Shown: positions 45,542 to 54,095 of the stretch, piece after piece
Position numbering within the stretch: the stretch's first letter is position 1
Layout of the letters: each line of letters starts with the position of its first letter
Origin: JAVKFY01 sp040223615
Lineage (GTDB): Bacteria > Pseudomonadota > Alphaproteobacteria > GCA-2731375
DNA length: 64,000 nt
NCBI GenBank assembly: GCA_040223615.1
Contig: JAVKFY010000046.1
Span: 1 to 64,000, forward strand
Reading direction: 5' to 3'
Notes under the pieces: model-generated
Told to the model about the DNA's origin: nothing
Databases searched by the model: none
The model's input: the letters and a program-made list of their open reading frames with translations, nothing else
Program-made: the position numbers and the translations under genes

Positions 45542-45756
45542 GTAGTCGGCTCCCGGACATTGAATCCGCCCGTCTCGATGACAGCGCGAAGCCGCGCCTC
45601 GTCCACCGCGTGCGGGTTGTGGCGCACCTCCGCCGATCCCGCCGTGAAGGAGACGCGCACTGCGCGAACGCCGGGCTCCTTGCCGAGCAGCTTGCGGATG
45701 CGCTCGGCGCACCCGCCGCAGTGCATGCCATCGACCTTGAACACGGCCACGTCCAT
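45538..45756 (-). CDS. Single HMA-domain metallochaperone (CopZ/MerP-like)
   Basis: 72 residues, a lone HMA domain with GMHCGGCAERIRKLL. No signal peptide, so it is cytoplasmic. It could pass metal or accept thiols for the CcdA-like proteins on either side or for the downstream ATPase. It overlaps the second CcdA-like gene and lies 13 bp after the first. Confidence 0.88.
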   Translation of the reverse strand: MDVAVFKVDGMHCGGCAERIRKLLGKEPGVRAVRVSFTAGSAEVRHNPHAVDEARLRAVIETGGFNVREPTT

Positions 45757-45769
45757 TGGCGGCTCCTTT

Positions 45770-46522
45770 CTAGGACACGTCTGTCAGTAGCGTTTCCATT
45801 GGCGGGACCATTCCGGCAGCAGCCGCGCTCTGGTAGATGAAGTAGAGGGCGGCAAGCAGCAGAAGCACGCCGCCGGTGCGCTCGATGCGCGGCACCCAGT
45901 TCGTCACGCGGCGCAAACGCATCGCCGCGTCCGTCACCGCCCCGGCGACCAGCAGCGGTATGCCTCGTGCCACGCCGAACGTGAACAACAGTCCCGCGCC
46001 GATCCACGCCTCGCCGCTCGCCGCTGCCGCGCCGAGCACCGGCAGAACCATCGGCGTGCAGGCCGGGCAGGTGGACAGGCCGAAGGGGATACCCAACGCA
46101 TAGGCGCCGCCGAAAGACCTGATCTCGCGCGGCCGCGCCTGCACCCGCAGCCACGGCACGTGGATAACTCTCAGGAGAGCGAGACCCATCGCGACCAGCA
46201 GTGCCGCGAGCACAAGGTTCGTTATCGCGAGCGAGCCGGCGAGCACCCGAATGAGGGCGTACCCCAGAAACCCGAACAGTCCGCCGATCGCTGCGTCGAC
46301 CGTGGCAATGCCGAGCACAAACCCGCCGGCGAACAACAGCCCCCGACGGGTGGCCGGTTCCGTGCTCGCGGCGCCCCGGCCCGCGACCGAGCCCACGACC
46401 ACCGAAACCAGCGGCAGCGAGCTCGGCGCCACACCCATGATCAGGCCTGCCAGCGCTATCAGCCCAAAAGCGGCCGCCGACGCAGCGGGCAGGGTCTCGA
46501 ACGCGGTCAGAAGCTCGTTCAT
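45770..46522 (-). CDS. CcdA/DsbD-like protein with one Cys motif missing
   Basis: 250 residues, about six helices. The first motif reads MGVAPSSLPLVS where CcdA has SPCxLP, so the first Cys is Ser; the second region LSTCPACTPMVLPVL keeps two Cys. GARGIPLLVAGAVTD-type helices follow. Electron transfer would need a different Cys pair. ATG 46522 overlaps the upstream stop by 4 nt. Confidence 0.82.
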   Translation of the reverse strand: MNELLTAFETLPAASAAAFGLIALAGLIMGVAPSSLPLVSVVVGSVAGRGAASTEPATRRGLLFAGGFVLGIATVDAAIGGLFGFLGYALIRVLAGSLAITNLVLAALLVAMGLALLRVIHVPWLRVQARPREIRSFGGAYALGIPFGLSTCPACTPMVLPVLGAAAASGEAWIGAGLLFTFGVARGIPLLVAGAVTDAAMRLRRVTNWVPRIERTGGVLLLLAALYFIYQSAAAAGMVPPMETLLTDVS

Positions 46523-46866
46523 CGGGCACTCTTGCGCGCCGTGTCGGCAGGCGTGACGCTGGAGGTCGGGTCGAGCGGCTCCACCCCGCTCAGGGTGAAG
46601 CCTGCCCCCTTGACGATCCGTGCAAGAGCGCCTCGCTCAAGGGTAGCTCCGCTCTGCATGGTGAACAGCACCGTGCCCGTTGCAATGTCCGTTTCGATTT
46701 GCGCGACATCCGGCAGTGCCTTCAGGCGCCGTTCGAGACTGTAGGCGCAGAGGCGGCAGACCAGACCGGCGACGGTGAGCCGATAGCCTGCTGCGTCGGC
46801 CGCCTGGGCCGCTACTGCCCAACCGGCCAGCGCGAGCGCGGCAAGCGATGCGGCGGGCCATCTCAT
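46519..46866 (-). CDS. Secreted HMA-like protein
   Basis: 115 residues from ATG 46866. Signal peptide about 1-22 (ALALAGWAVAAQAADA), then a small ferredoxin-like domain with VAGLVCRLCAYSLERRLKAL, an HMA-type Cys-x2-Cys motif. A periplasmic metal-binding domain resembling MerP. First structural gene after merR, with overlapping stop/start codons on both sides. Confidence 0.83.
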   Translation of the reverse strand: MRWPAASLAALALAGWAVAAQAADAAGYRLTVAGLVCRLCAYSLERRLKALPDVAQIETDIATGTVLFTMQSGATLERGALARIVKGAGFTLSGVEPLDPTSSVTPADTARKSAR

Positions 46867-47315
46867 CGCTGCCGCCTCGACGATCGGCGGCGTTCGCTGG
46901 TGCCGGGCTCGCCATGCCCCTCCAGCGCCTCCATGATCGAGCAGCAGCCAAGCGTACCCTGCCCTGGGCAGGCGGCAAGCAGCGTCTGCAAGGCATCCTT
47001 GATCCGTTGTAGTTGCCCCATCTTGGCGTCGATGTCGGTCAGCTTCGCTGCAGTCTTGGTCTGCACGTCGGCCGCGTCCGCCTGTGGATCGGCGCGCAAC
47101 TCTAAGAGTTCGCATACTTCGCGGAGCGAGAAACCGAGCTCCTGCGCTTGGCGAATGAAGCGGATGCGCTCGATGGTCTCGGCTGGGTAGATCCGAAAGC
47201 CTGAACTCGTCGGTTTGGATGGTTGCTCGATCAATCCCCTGCGCTCATAGAAACGTACTGTTTCCACGCCGACACCAGCCTCGCGGGCCGCTCTGCCGAT
47301 GGTCATGGCACGCAT
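46863..47315 (-). CDS. MerR-family regulator of the mer-like operon
   Basis: 150 residues from ATG 47315 (GGAGG 8 nt upstream). The winged helix includes GVGVETVRFYERRGLI. The C-terminal effector Cys pair (LAACPGQGTLGCCSIM) matches MerR's Cys117/Cys126 positions, but the equivalent of MerR Cys82 (here ELRADPQADAADVQTK) is absent. Mercury sensing is therefore unlikely; the dyad operator is nevertheless mer-type. No merA or merT seen. Confidence 0.9.
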   Translation of the reverse strand: MRAMTIGRAAREAGVGVETVRFYERRGLIEQPSKPTSSGFRIYPAETIERIRFIRQAQELGFSLREVCELLELRADPQADAADVQTKTAAKLTDIDAKMGQLQRIKDALQTLLAACPGQGTLGCCSIMEALEGHGEPGTSERRRSSRRQR

Positions 47316-47335
47316 TCCGGTCACCTCCGATTGAA

Positions 47336-47366
47336 GCTTCCCACCCGTACCATAGTACGGAGTCAA
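47336..47366 (-). promoter_or_regulatory. mer-type operator/promoter
   Basis: Minus-strand -35 TTGACT, then perfect dyad CCGTAC-TATG-GTACGG (47345-47360) inside a 19-bp spacer, and -10 GGAAGC. It closely resembles the Tn21 mer operator (TTGACTCCGTACATGAGTACGG) and lies 21 bp before the merR-like start. Confidence 0.92.
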
Positions 47367-47391
47367 GTCTGCAACGCATCCGTCTCGGGCA

Positions 47392-48022
47392 CGATTAGTG
47401 CCTTGGTGCGGCTATATGGAATGCAGAGTAGGCGCCCTCGAATGTCTCGATCAGGTCAAGATACCGCCATCAGAATATTGCGATGAAACGGCGGAACTGC
47501 ATCCTATGGCTGACGTCAATGACCAGGAAACGAACGTGACCGTTGGGTGGCCGGATTTAGCCGAGGTCAACGACACTGGGCTGTCCTTGGTACTTTGTGA
47601 AATCATGGGATCGGACCGGTGTCGCAAAGATGTGCGCCACCGCCGCGGCACCAATGCACGGTAGTTCGGCAAAGGTGGTTGCGTGCCCCCGCAACCACCA
47701 CATTCTTCAACAATATCAACATCCTCCCGCCGCTGGCGCGGGCCACACCGCCCCAGCAACGCATAGCCGTGTCCGGTTGGTGTCCGACATGGAGTAAGAC
47801 TCAGGAAAAAGCCATTGCGGCAGGGCATTGGCGCGTGATCAAATATTCTGTATAAGAAGAAAGCGTTAGGCTGTAAGATTCAGGCTACAAGGAGTCACGC
47901 GATTCAGACGCTTCCGAAAGCGAGAAAGGGCTAACTGCGCACCACCGGACGCCATTCCATGAAATAATGGCCAACGACAGAGTATAACTACTGGATATTA
48001 AAGCGAAAGTGGGGGAGAAGCG
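47392..48022. other. Island left boundary region without a gene
   Basis: About 630 bp. The open frames on both strands lack any recognisable domain. It contains the left palindromic repeat (47672-47697). After about 47830 the composition shifts to AT-rich, presumably promoter DNA for the kinase gene. Confidence 0.5.
47672..47697. repeat. Left copy of the 26-bp palindromic repeat
   Basis: AAGGTGGTTGCGTGCC then a CCGCAACCA half; the arms GGTTGCG and CGCAACC form a hairpin. A copy with one mismatch lies at 59630-59655 in the same orientation, bracketing about 12 kb. Confidence 0.8.
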
Positions 48023-50374
48023 ATGGCCGTTGTGGGGATACAGGACGTCAAACAACTAAAAACCGTTCTCCAACATCCCCTTTATGAACGCGAGATAAGC
48101 ACTTCTACCATAGGCGAAAACCGTCTCAGGATACTTCAAGCGATCTACTCCATACGTGGCGAGGGAATGGTCCAGCTTTGGCTTTGCGAAGATGAAACCA
48201 CCCCCAAAACGGCACAACTAAGCTATGTATATCCACAACCGGATCCTAAAGACGGGGAATACCTGATAGGCATAGAAATCAAATGCACTGAGGGCGAGAG
48301 CGACGCAAAGACATCCGAAAAAATAGTATCTCGCACCAAGCAACTCGCAAGGAGTAGTAAATCCAACCTACTTCATTACGAAATCCATCCGGTATACCGG
48401 ACGCTCAACGATGCACCCAGCGACGAAGCTAGATCTGACGGGCAACAACGCACTCTAGGCTGGGTTTTGTGCGGACTCGCAAACGAAGACGCGAGATGGA
48501 ACGATTTCGAACAATGCGCTGTACAGTCGCATCTTAATACACTTTCTGTATTAATTGAACAAAGCAGGTTGAGGCGAGTGCTGGATGCCTCATCTTTGTG
48601 CGAAAATGTCTTATCCACCACCGACGATGTCGACGAAGCGCTGCACAAAACATTATGTATCTTGAAACGTTCATGCGGCGCAAGCAGCGCATACATACTC
48701 CCAGTAATCGACGGCGAAATTCAAGAAGTAGAGGATGCGGCGAGCAAAGAAGATCGGTTGGCCGTGAGGAAATCTCTTTCAGATATGAGCAAGCAAAGCG
48801 CGCTCCCGAATAGGGTGACGTCTATCCCGCTTCGTGGACAGGACAAGAAAACAAAAACAAACAACGCATCTGACGAAATTTTGCTGGTGCCAATTCTAGC
48901 CCAAGGTGTCGACCTAGGGCGCCTGTCGCAGAAATCAAGCCTACTAAGACCCGTAGAAGAAGACGTAACCGTTGCGCCGATGTTCATCTGTGCGTTGGTC
49001 AAGAAACGAAGCGCAAACTATCTCGGCAGGAGGTTCAGTCAAACTGACAGCGCCATGTGCGAGCTGATCTCGAGCATGTTGACCTCCCATCAATTTGCGC
49101 GATTTTATGAACATCAACTTACTAAAGTAACAAAATTTTTCACCGAATCGAAAGAGCCGGACCACGAAGATCAGACAAATGCGGAGGCTCAGGAAATTCA
49201 GCTTCAAGAGCTCAACGTAACGCTCCACGAGGCGCTTCCGACGCTCGAGGGGGTCTTGTCACTGACCGTCACACATGACGAGAGTGACGTTGCGGGCATA
49301 CAAGTAAGTGGGTCAAGCACCATTGATCTCGATAAGAATCTAGAGTCATTCCTTAGAAAAAATACCTCTACAATTCTCGAAACCACAGAGTATGAAGCGA
49401 TAAACAGGGACACTGTAGTCGCATTAAGAAGTCACTCCCAAGGCGTCATCGACTTGGTCATTCGTATGACACTGAGCCGGCTTCCTACTCGATACCTTGT
49501 ATTGAGGCTATCTAGCCCGAGGCTCGAGCAATTCAGATTGGCATTGGTTCGCCACCTCGCGCGAGAATACTCACTTTACCAGAGAGCCGTAGATGTTCGG
49601 CAAGAAGTTGACGGTATGATAGCACAGGTCAGACATGCCATCATGGATCCGCTTGCACAGGCAAAGGAGCATCTTAGAAGCTACGAAATGTTTCTTCGTC
49701 GCGCACAGTCTTCAAGAGTGGCGCAAGGGATGTTCATCGAGAGTGGCGGCAAGCTGAAGGTATTCAACGATGGGGTTGATTCTCTCGAGGATGCTGTACG
49801 GTTTGCGGAGACCGGTAAATTCCTAATTGCCAAACTTACACCTACCAATATGCAAACAGCGAAGTACGAACCAAATAGGCTCGTTGAGGGGGCTAGACTC
49901 GTTGTCCTGAACCGTGCCCGAGCCAAGGGAATGCGCATCACAACGAGGATTCAAGGTGCACCGCAATTGGCTTATGGCGACGTCAATGTAATAAAATTGG
50001 CCCTCAATAATCTTTACCACAATGCCGTCAAGTACGGACGAAATAACACCGAGATTTCTATCCAAGTTCGTTACTTTAGAAATTCCTGGTATTTCTCCAT
50101 AACAACGGTCGGGGACTACATGACCGAGGCGCAACTCGCTCGAATTTTCGAGAGATACGTCCGAGCCTCTAGAGCTGGCGGTGTGTCCCGACAATTTGGA
50201 ACAGGCATAGGACTCCCGTTTGCCAAGCAAGCAATTTGGGCGCATAACGCACGGAGTGGCCATGAAGGAGGACTTGAAGCAAGTTCGATCAGGGTCGATG
50301 AGCGTGAGTCAGAGAATTGTTTCACATTCTCTCTTCCCTATCACCCGTTCAGGGAGCCTCAGACAGAACAATGA
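48023..50374 (+). CDS. Cytoplasmic histidine-kinase-like sensor, GAF-type input
   Basis: 783 residues (ATG 48023, GGGGGAG upstream). No membrane helix. A long N-terminal region (about 1-520) has GAF-like character. A HisKA-like helix follows with His538 in VRHAIMDPLAQAKEHL. The HATPase region has N-box NLYHNAVKYG (about 660) and G-box GTGIGLPFAKQAI (about 725), but the usual D-x-G-x-G box is weak (TTVGDYMTEAQLARIFERY). Stop overlaps the next gene's ATG. The AT-richer DNA implies acquisition. Confidence 0.82.
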   Translation: MAVVGIQDVKQLKTVLQHPLYEREISTSTIGENRLRILQAIYSIRGEGMVQLWLCEDETTPKTAQLSYVYPQPDPKDGEYLIGIEIKCTEGESDAKTSEKIVSRTKQLARSSKSNLLHYEIHPVYRTLNDAPSDEARSDGQQRTLGWVLCGLANEDARWNDFEQCAVQSHLNTLSVLIEQSRLRRVLDASSLCENVLSTTDDVDEALHKTLCILKRSCGASSAYILPVIDGEIQEVEDAASKEDRLAVRKSLSDMSKQSALPNRVTSIPLRGQDKKTKTNNASDEILLVPILAQGVDLGRLSQKSSLLRPVEEDVTVAPMFICALVKKRSANYLGRRFSQTDSAMCELISSMLTSHQFARFYEHQLTKVTKFFTESKEPDHEDQTNAEAQEIQLQELNVTLHEALPTLEGVLSLTVTHDESDVAGIQVSGSSTIDLDKNLESFLRKNTSTILETTEYEAINRDTVVALRSHSQGVIDLVIRMTLSRLPTRYLVLRLSSPRLEQFRLALVRHLAREYSLYQRAVDVRQEVDGMIAQVRHAIMDPLAQAKEHLRSYEMFLRRAQSSRVAQGMFIESGGKLKVFNDGVDSLEDAVRFAETGKFLIAKLTPTNMQTAKYEPNRLVEGARLVVLNRARAKGMRITTRIQGAPQLAYGDVNVIKLALNNLYHNAVKYGRNNTEISIQVRYFRNSWYFSITTVGDYMTEAQLARIFERYVRASRAGGVSRQFGTGIGLPFAKQAIWAHNARSGHEGGLEASSIRVDERESENCFTFSLPYHPFREPQTEQ

Positions 50375-50892
50375 GGCACGATGTAATTACCTTGTTCCAT
50401 TTTGAGGATCAGATCGAAGGATGGAATCTTAACGCAACCCTCGAGGCCGAACTATGGGAGAGACTGGATGATGGTGGGCTTGAAAGTCTTGCGATTAAAG
50501 AGGTGACTCCAGCCTCGAAAGAGGAGTGGTTGGTTGTAGAATATACTTGGGATCATCTGGCGACACGTACGACACTGCGCTACATACTTATAAATCAGGC
50601 CGATCTAGCGAGTGTATCGAAAGGCACTCTCGGTTCGCGTGACCGGAACATCGTCATTATTGACGCAATGCGTGAGCACAATGATCGCGAGGGTCTCTAT
50701 TCGGTTCTAGGCATGGCCCTTTCAGCCGCAGAAGCTATTGTTGCGGATGTGGATTCTCAAGTGAAGGTATACACTGCATATTCGTCGCTAATCGAAAGCA
50801 CCAACACCGAGGGTTACCCGGAGATCATCAAGAAGTCAGAAGGTCCGCGTCTGCACTCCTGGATAATGCAGATGGTCGGATTCGCGAGGTGA
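50371..50892 (+). CDS. Receiver-like partner of the histidine kinase
   Basis: 173 residues (ATGA overlap with the kinase). Motifs align with a receiver: an acidic pair after strand 1 (E12, D13 in FHFEDQIE), candidate phospho-Asp98 in NIVIIDAMREHND, Thr135 in VYTAYSS, and Lys154/155 in EIIKKSEG. About 50 extra residues lie between the first acidic pair and the core. No output domain. This is motif reasoning, not a confident family match. Confidence 0.65.
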   Translation: MRHDVITLFHFEDQIEGWNLNATLEAELWERLDDGGLESLAIKEVTPASKEEWLVVEYTWDHLATRTTLRYILINQADLASVSKGTLGSRDRNIVIIDAMREHNDREGLYSVLGMALSAAEAIVADVDSQVKVYTAYSSLIESTNTEGYPEIIKKSEGPRLHSWIMQMVGFAR

Positions 50893-50898
50893 TTAGGG

Positions 50899-52353
50899 AT
50901 GCGGTCCTATGGTTCGATTGCAGAGTTACCTCAAGGGATTGATTTATTTAGTCGCGAAGATTGGACGACCTGTCTAACCGACGCAGAAGGTCTTAGCCAT
51001 ATTGCTTCAGCGCGATCGCCACTGTTTTCCCCCGGTCTTCCACTGCGATATCATTTTGCGTGGATTGTAGACGCCGATACGGGAAAATTAGAATATGCAT
51101 TTGCACGTGAAAGGGTTCAGCTGAAGACCGGAGTTGCCTCTGGTCCATACCAAAGGAACCGTGACAAGATAAGGCTCTGCATCATCTTGTCGACAGTGAT
51201 TTGTGAGAATCACCGGCATGCGCCAGAGCTTAGCGCGATGTTTCCGTTGATGAAAGGTTTACTCGAGCACGAAGTTGATTCGAATGATGCTATCACGAGA
51301 CTTGAAAACTATGAACGAACATCCATCGTTCGGTGGTGGCATATTCGAGACAAGGCCATTTGTGTGCTCATGCCGAAGAAGTCGCTATATACCTCAGCAA
51401 AGGAAGTCGATGCTGCTGGCGCAGTCATAAAGAGTGGACCTCTGCCGGGTGAAGATGGTTCGGACCCGAGACACAGTGCGAACGAGTATATTTCGGAGGC
51501 GGCGGAGAAGCTTGCGACCGTTGCCGGAAAGCTATTTGACTATACGTATTTTAGATTCCCGGTTTGGCGGTCTTGTCCGCTTAAGTATCTATCCAATTTG
51601 CCGGACAAAGATCGGAAGATTAGGTTTTTCGCTGATCCAATGTCCTTTACCCCGGGTCGCACGATAGCGACAGATGCATTTCTTTGGCCTTGGCAAAGGT
51701 GTCTGAAGCGGGACGTTGGAGCGGGTGATGAGAGAGTCCGCCATGTGCCCATTGAAACGATTTCCCTGGTTCTTGATCTAAGGTTTTCTACAGTGGCAAT
51801 GGAGTTCAGTGACGTTGCAGAGGGATACGCGGATTTAATTGATGGCACGGTCGAGATTGCCAAGAAGGTGATATTGGAATCCGGTGGATTTTTCGACAAG
51901 GAAACAGGTGATGGGGTAGTGGCACATTATTCGGCCGATCTTCTGGAGTTCGCGGGGAATAAGAGACTCAACGTATATTCGCACGTACTTGAGGCCTGCA
52001 GGCAAGTTATCGACAAGGTGTCATTGGTTTGTAGTCAGGCTCAAGAGCAGTTTGAGCATGGTTTGGATGGCCTCGCGCCGTCGATTGGAGTTCACATTGG
52101 AAATGCAATTTGGATCGCGGATGAGTCACGGGTGCGGGCCATTGGTAGTTCGGTTGTTGGAGCGGCACGACTGTGTGGCACAGCGCGAAGTGGCGAAGTG
52201 TTGGCTTCCAATCGGTTCAGATACCGGGCGATAGAAGTAGATCGAGATGCGGACCGGTTCAGATTTGAAAGGCGGCAGATCGCAATGAAGGAGCGGTCGC
52301 CAGATGCTGAGGTATATGCATATTCAGTTTCATTTCGTGCGGGAAGTGGCTGA
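50899..52353 (+). CDS. Class III cyclase homologue, probably inactive
   Basis: 484 residues. An uncharacterised N-terminal part (about 1-280, WRSCPLKYLSNLPDKDRKIR among its motifs) is followed by a class III nucleotidyl cyclase domain. Metal Asp293 (LVLDLRFSTVAM), Lys334 and Asp338 (KETGDGVVAHY) are present. The catalytic Asn-Arg pair reads SSVVGAARL: Asn is Gly, though Arg remains. It may be a regulatory or heterodimer subunit. Six bases from the receiver-like gene. Confidence 0.8.
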   Translation: MRSYGSIAELPQGIDLFSREDWTTCLTDAEGLSHIASARSPLFSPGLPLRYHFAWIVDADTGKLEYAFARERVQLKTGVASGPYQRNRDKIRLCIILSTVICENHRHAPELSAMFPLMKGLLEHEVDSNDAITRLENYERTSIVRWWHIRDKAICVLMPKKSLYTSAKEVDAAGAVIKSGPLPGEDGSDPRHSANEYISEAAEKLATVAGKLFDYTYFRFPVWRSCPLKYLSNLPDKDRKIRFFADPMSFTPGRTIATDAFLWPWQRCLKRDVGAGDERVRHVPIETISLVLDLRFSTVAMEFSDVAEGYADLIDGTVEIAKKVILESGGFFDKETGDGVVAHYSADLLEFAGNKRLNVYSHVLEACRQVIDKVSLVCSQAQEQFEHGLDGLAPSIGVHIGNAIWIADESRVRAIGSSVVGAARLCGTARSGEVLASNRFRYRAIEVDRDADRFRFERRQIAMKERSPDAEVYAYSVSFRAGSG

Positions 52354-52372
52354 GATTGGGAGCGATGGGCGA

Positions 52373-53467
52373 ATGGATGCGCGTGGAGCAGTAGGTAACT
52401 CACTGTTTGGGGGGTTGCCCCCTTCGGTTCGTGAGTCGGTTTTGAAGCGGGTTCATATTGAAGAGTTGGCATTGAGGCAGGGTGACGTTCTTTGCCGCAA
52501 GGGAGATGGAGCCGATTGTCTGTGGGTCGTTATCAGCGGTTCTATTGTTATTGGCGATGTGGCTCGAGGTGAGGCTGTATTTGGTATCCGGCAAGAGGGT
52601 GATGTTGTCGGTGAGCAAGGTTGCTTGGATGAGGCTGGAGTTAGGATGGCTTCGATGGTGGCCTTGACGAACGCTCGTCTCGCCAGGCTCGACAGAGTGT
52701 CTTTGGGGTCATTATCAAAAGAAGAATTGGAACCGTTCTACAGGAAGCTGGCGCTGCATCTGTCGCGGAAGCTTGGGCAGGCGAGTGCGGCGCGAGCGGC
52801 TAGTGTTGGGGAGGAAGGGGATTTAATACTTTCGGTCAATCGGCTATTGAACCCTGATGGTGTGGAATTCGTCAGGAGGGCGGCAAGAGAGGTTGTGCAT
52901 GCCGAGTGGCGGGAGGCAGTTGTCTGGTTCTCTGATTTAGTGGGTTTCGGGCGGATGTCCGAGAACTATGAAGCTGAGGTCGTTGGAAGTGCCATCCATA
53001 CGGCGATGGGGCTTCAATGTAGTGTTATTGCGGAGAGCAACGGATATGTTGATAAGTTTATGGGGGATGGTTTGATGGCATACTGGTACGTACGCGATCA
53101 GAGTGAAGAACGTGCGGTTGTTGAGACAGTGTTGGATGTAGCTAGGAAAGTAGTGCGCGATTTCGGAGAGCATGTATTCGACGGCCTTGATGATAAGATT
53201 GGAGTCAGGGTGGGCATAAACATTGGTCCTGTTCTGAGAGGGGATTTCGGAACGAGTGAACGTATAGCGTTTTCTCTCTTGGGGCGGACAGTAAATGAGG
53301 CGGCAAGGTTAGAGCAGGTCAAGATCGATGTTGCCGGAAGAAGTTTGCAGGCAATACGTGCTAGTCGTAGCTTTTATTCGGCGCTCGGAGCGGAAAGCGT
53401 AGGGTACGACTTTGTCGAACACGAGATTGAGGCTAAAGAAGGGCGCATTAAGTGTTATTCGATTTAG
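52373..53467 (+). CDS. Cyclic-nucleotide-binding domain fused to class III cyclase
   Basis: 364 residues from ATG 52373 (GGGAG upstream). A CRP-like cNMP-binding domain (about 15-125; LRQGDVLCRKGD, VGEQGCLD) precedes a class III cyclase with metal Asp188 (VVWFSDLVGFG), Lys228 and Asp232 (DKFMGDG), Asn308 and Arg312 (TVNEAARLE). The nucleobase position three before Asn308 is Arg305, where adenylate cyclases have Asp. The base selected is therefore uncertain. No membrane segment. Confidence 0.88.
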   Translation: MDARGAVGNSLFGGLPPSVRESVLKRVHIEELALRQGDVLCRKGDGADCLWVVISGSIVIGDVARGEAVFGIRQEGDVVGEQGCLDEAGVRMASMVALTNARLARLDRVSLGSLSKEELEPFYRKLALHLSRKLGQASAARAASVGEEGDLILSVNRLLNPDGVEFVRRAAREVVHAEWREAVVWFSDLVGFGRMSENYEAEVVGSAIHTAMGLQCSVIAESNGYVDKFMGDGLMAYWYVRDQSEERAVVETVLDVARKVVRDFGEHVFDGLDDKIGVRVGINIGPVLRGDFGTSERIAFSLLGRTVNEAARLEQVKIDVAGRSLQAIRASRSFYSALGAESVGYDFVEHEIEAKEGRIKCYSI

Positions 53468-53612
53468 GGTATAATTGATTAACGGCGGCGCTTATGGCGT
53501 CAGGGGAATTGTGCGGAGTGGGGGGCCGAAGAGTTTGTACGCCGACATGGGTTTGCATTTATATTCACCTAGTGCCTTGGGGGCGACGTGATGCACATCT
53601 GGGAGTACTTCT

Positions 53613-54053
53613 TCAAGGGGGCGCGCGCAGACCGCGGTGCCTTGCGGCCCTGAGGGGTATCTCATATCCAGTGCTCTTGCTCTTGAACTGATCCCTATAG
53701 AACGCGACATGTTTCTTGATCCGCTGTTCACGTGCTGCCATGAGCTCTAGCTTTTGAGCCTTGGTGAGGTCCTGGAACGGTTCAGCTAGGCGGTGTGCAT
53801 CGCCTTGCCGCACAAGCACACCGTCTCGCACCAAGCGAACCCCTGGCATCTGGTTGACCACATTGCGCCGGTAGTACTCGATCTGGAGCACGTCCCTAGC
53901 CAGGAAGTCTGCTGCAATCTCGTCTCTGGTGGCGGTACCCCCACGGCTAAGGACGGCCTGGATCATGACGGGCTTGTAGATGTGCGACATCTGCATCCGG
54001 TTGCGGTCCAAGATGAATCCCTTGAGTTCGCCTAGGTCAGCTAGGTGATTCAT
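53613..54053 (-). CDS. N-terminal domain of HNH/HIT-type endonuclease, truncated
   Basis: 146 residues. The segment FILDRNRMQMSHIYKPVMIQ and the AADFLARDVLQIEYYRRNVV block match the N-terminal helical domain shared by some HNH proteins (also described as HIT/HNH fusions). The usual HNH zinc-finger part is missing: after YRDQF the sequence becomes Arg/Pro-rich. It looks like a decayed nuclease gene, but the frame is open; family assignment is from memory of the pattern. Confidence 0.5.
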   Translation of the reverse strand: MNHLADLGELKGFILDRNRMQMSHIYKPVMIQAVLSRGGTATRDEIAADFLARDVLQIEYYRRNVVNQMPGVRLVRDGVLVRQGDAHRLAEPFQDLTKAQKLELMAAREQRIKKHVAFYRDQFKSKSTGYEIPLRAARHRGLRAPP

Positions 54054-54095
54054 TGCAATTCTTTGAATACGCCTTACCTTCCCAATCTCCTGACG

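Noticed and set aside
46863..47315. A functional mercury MerR with merTPA
   Set aside because: The Cys82 equivalent is absent and no merA, merT or merP is found in the window.
47672..47697. CRISPR repeat
   Set aside because: Only two copies 12 kb apart, no spacer array.
47451..47828. 125-residue minus-strand ORF across the left repeat
   Set aside because: Cys/Arg-rich translation created by the hairpin; no family or start signal.
52304..52372. N-terminal extension of the cNMP-cyclase protein from ATG 52304
   Set aside because: It overlaps the end of the previous gene; ATG 52373 has a GGGAG site and precedes the cNMP-binding domain directly.
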